A stretch of DNA of 6,235 nt from Gammaproteobacteria bacterium (GTDB lineage Bacteria > Pseudomonadota > Gammaproteobacteria > GCA-001735895): positions 1 through 6,235 of the forward strand of contig JAASSH010000140.1 of the NCBI GenBank assembly GCA_021767985.1. Direction: 5' to 3'. This document shows positions 5,696 to 6,235 of this stretch, piece by piece. Within the stretch, counting starts at the first letter, position 1, and every line of letters begins with the position of its first letter. The notes under the pieces are model-generated. The model made no database searches. It was not told the origin of the DNA and was given only the letters and a program-made list of their open reading frames with translations. A program made the position numbers and the translations under genes.

Positions 5696-6235
5696 ATGGC
5701 GATTAGTAACCAGGCAGATTTTTTCCTTAATTTTCAGCAGTTTGGCGATATGAAACTGCGCGCGCGGGAAAACTCGGATGACGCCGCGGCGGCGGTTGCG
5801 CGTCAGTTCGAAGGCCTGTTCGTGCAGCAAATGCTGGCCGCGATGCGGTCCGCTTCCAACATCGATGCGGGGCAGCACAGCTCGTATATGGATTTTTACC
5901 AGGAAATGTATGACAAGCAGCTGGCGCAAACCATTGCCGGTCAGGATCGGCTCGGAGTGGCGAAGCTGATCATGCAGCAGATACCCGGAGACCAGGATAG
6001 TGCGCTGGCTGCGGCTCCCGCAGCGGCACTGGAAATGCCGCCGATAAAGGGTGCCACGATGCCGGCCAAGCCGGTAGTCGAAGCCAGGATAGAGGCTGTA
6101 TCCGCAACTCCGAAAGTTGATTTCGAAGCGCGGGTTGCAGCGACATCACCGACAGTCGGTGAAGCGACAGCAGCCCTGGCGACGACAGCCGAAGCCAACG
6201 CTAACGTCGTGCTCGGTAAGGTCGTAGCCGACGAT
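5696..6235 (+). CDS. flgJ: Flagellar rod-cap protein FlgJ, N-terminal part (3' end outside window)
   Basis: FlgJ caps the growing rod; in many proteobacteria a second, C-terminal glucosaminidase domain opens the peptidoglycan. The frame from the ATG at 5696 stays open to the window edge, giving 180 residues with no stop. The rod-binding domain covers about 20-97: VARQFEGLFVQQMLAAMRSA (34-53), YMDFYQEMYDKQLAQTIAG (64-82) and LGVAKLIMQQI (86-96). From about residue 98 onward the protein becomes Ala/Pro/Val/Thr-rich and low in complexity (for example AALAAAPAAALEMPP-like composition), and no glucosaminidase motif appears before the edge. Whether that domain is present therefore cannot be told here. 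AGGA (5688-5691) lies 4 bases before the ATG. The gene starts 13 bases after flgI. The identity rests on the rod domain and the flgGHI context. Confidence 0.95.
   Translation, partial: MAISNQADFFLNFQQFGDMKLRARENSDDAAAAVARQFEGLFVQQMLAAMRSASNIDAGQHSSYMDFYQEMYDKQLAQTIAGQDRLGVAKLIMQQIPGDQDSALAAAPAAALEMPPIKGATMPAKPVVEARIEAVSATPKVDFEARVAATSPTVGEATAALATTAEANANVVLGKVVADD

Noticed and set aside
4798..5697. A 299-codon open frame on the minus strand inside flgI
   Set aside because: It is entirely antisense to a strongly conserved flgI, is Arg/Asp/His/Val-rich as expected from reversing GC-rich codons, and shows no recognisable domain.
1..6235. CRISPR arrays, insertion sequences, tRNA or rRNA genes, toxin-antitoxin or defence genes
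   Set aside because: No repeat-spacer pattern, transposase, terminal repeats or RNA-gene landmarks were seen. The window is filled by secretion and flagellar genes.

Overview
The window looks like a stretch of chromosome from a motile, non-enteric gammaproteobacterium. SecF, FlgG, FlgH, FlgI and FlgJ all read as gammaproteobacterial proteins. The DNA is moderately GC-rich. The flagellar genes carry a -24/-12 (sigma-54) promoter, as in the Pseudomonas/Vibrio type of flagellar hierarchy and unlike the enteric FlhDC scheme. I cannot name the genus from sequence alone.

Layout, left to right. (1) Bases 1-690 hold the 3' part of secF, a Sec translocon accessory subunit cut by the window edge. After 15 bases and a strong Shine-Dalgarno comes an 81-residue gene of the TIGR02647 type (706-951), of unknown function. 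(2) A 65-base gap (952-1016) separates it from a convergent minus-strand pair, motB (2674-1841) then motA (1844-1017). These encode a flagellar-type stator. motB comes first and the two overlap by ATGA. (3) A 408-base divergent control region (2675-3082) holds a probable sigma-28 promoter firing left into motBA, a strong imperfect dyad at 2991-3023, and a very good sigma-54 promoter firing right into flgG. I see no gene there. (4) From 3083 to the right edge runs a tight plus-strand operon, flgG-flgH-flgI-flgJ, with gaps of 8, 9 and 13 bases and a recognisable ribosome binding site before each gene. flgJ is cut by the right edge after 180 codons.

How the genes work together. FlgG forms the distal rod. 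FlgH (outer-membrane lipoprotein) and FlgI (periplasmic) form the L and P rings, the bushing through which the rod turns. FlgJ caps the growing rod and, in the two-domain form, opens the peptidoglycan for it. MotA and MotB form the ion-driven stator that turns the motor, with MotB anchored to peptidoglycan. The two promoters fit a staged programme: sigma-54 for basal-body parts, then sigma-28 for the stator. SecF helps the Sec system, which exports FlgH and FlgI, but this is a general housekeeping link.

Nothing here is a clearly new system. The points most worth a second look are the missing flgF (the operon starts at flgG with its own sigma-54 promoter), the long dyad just upstream of that promoter, the inverted motB-motA order with an unusually long MotB N-terminus, and the long low-complexity linker in FlgJ.
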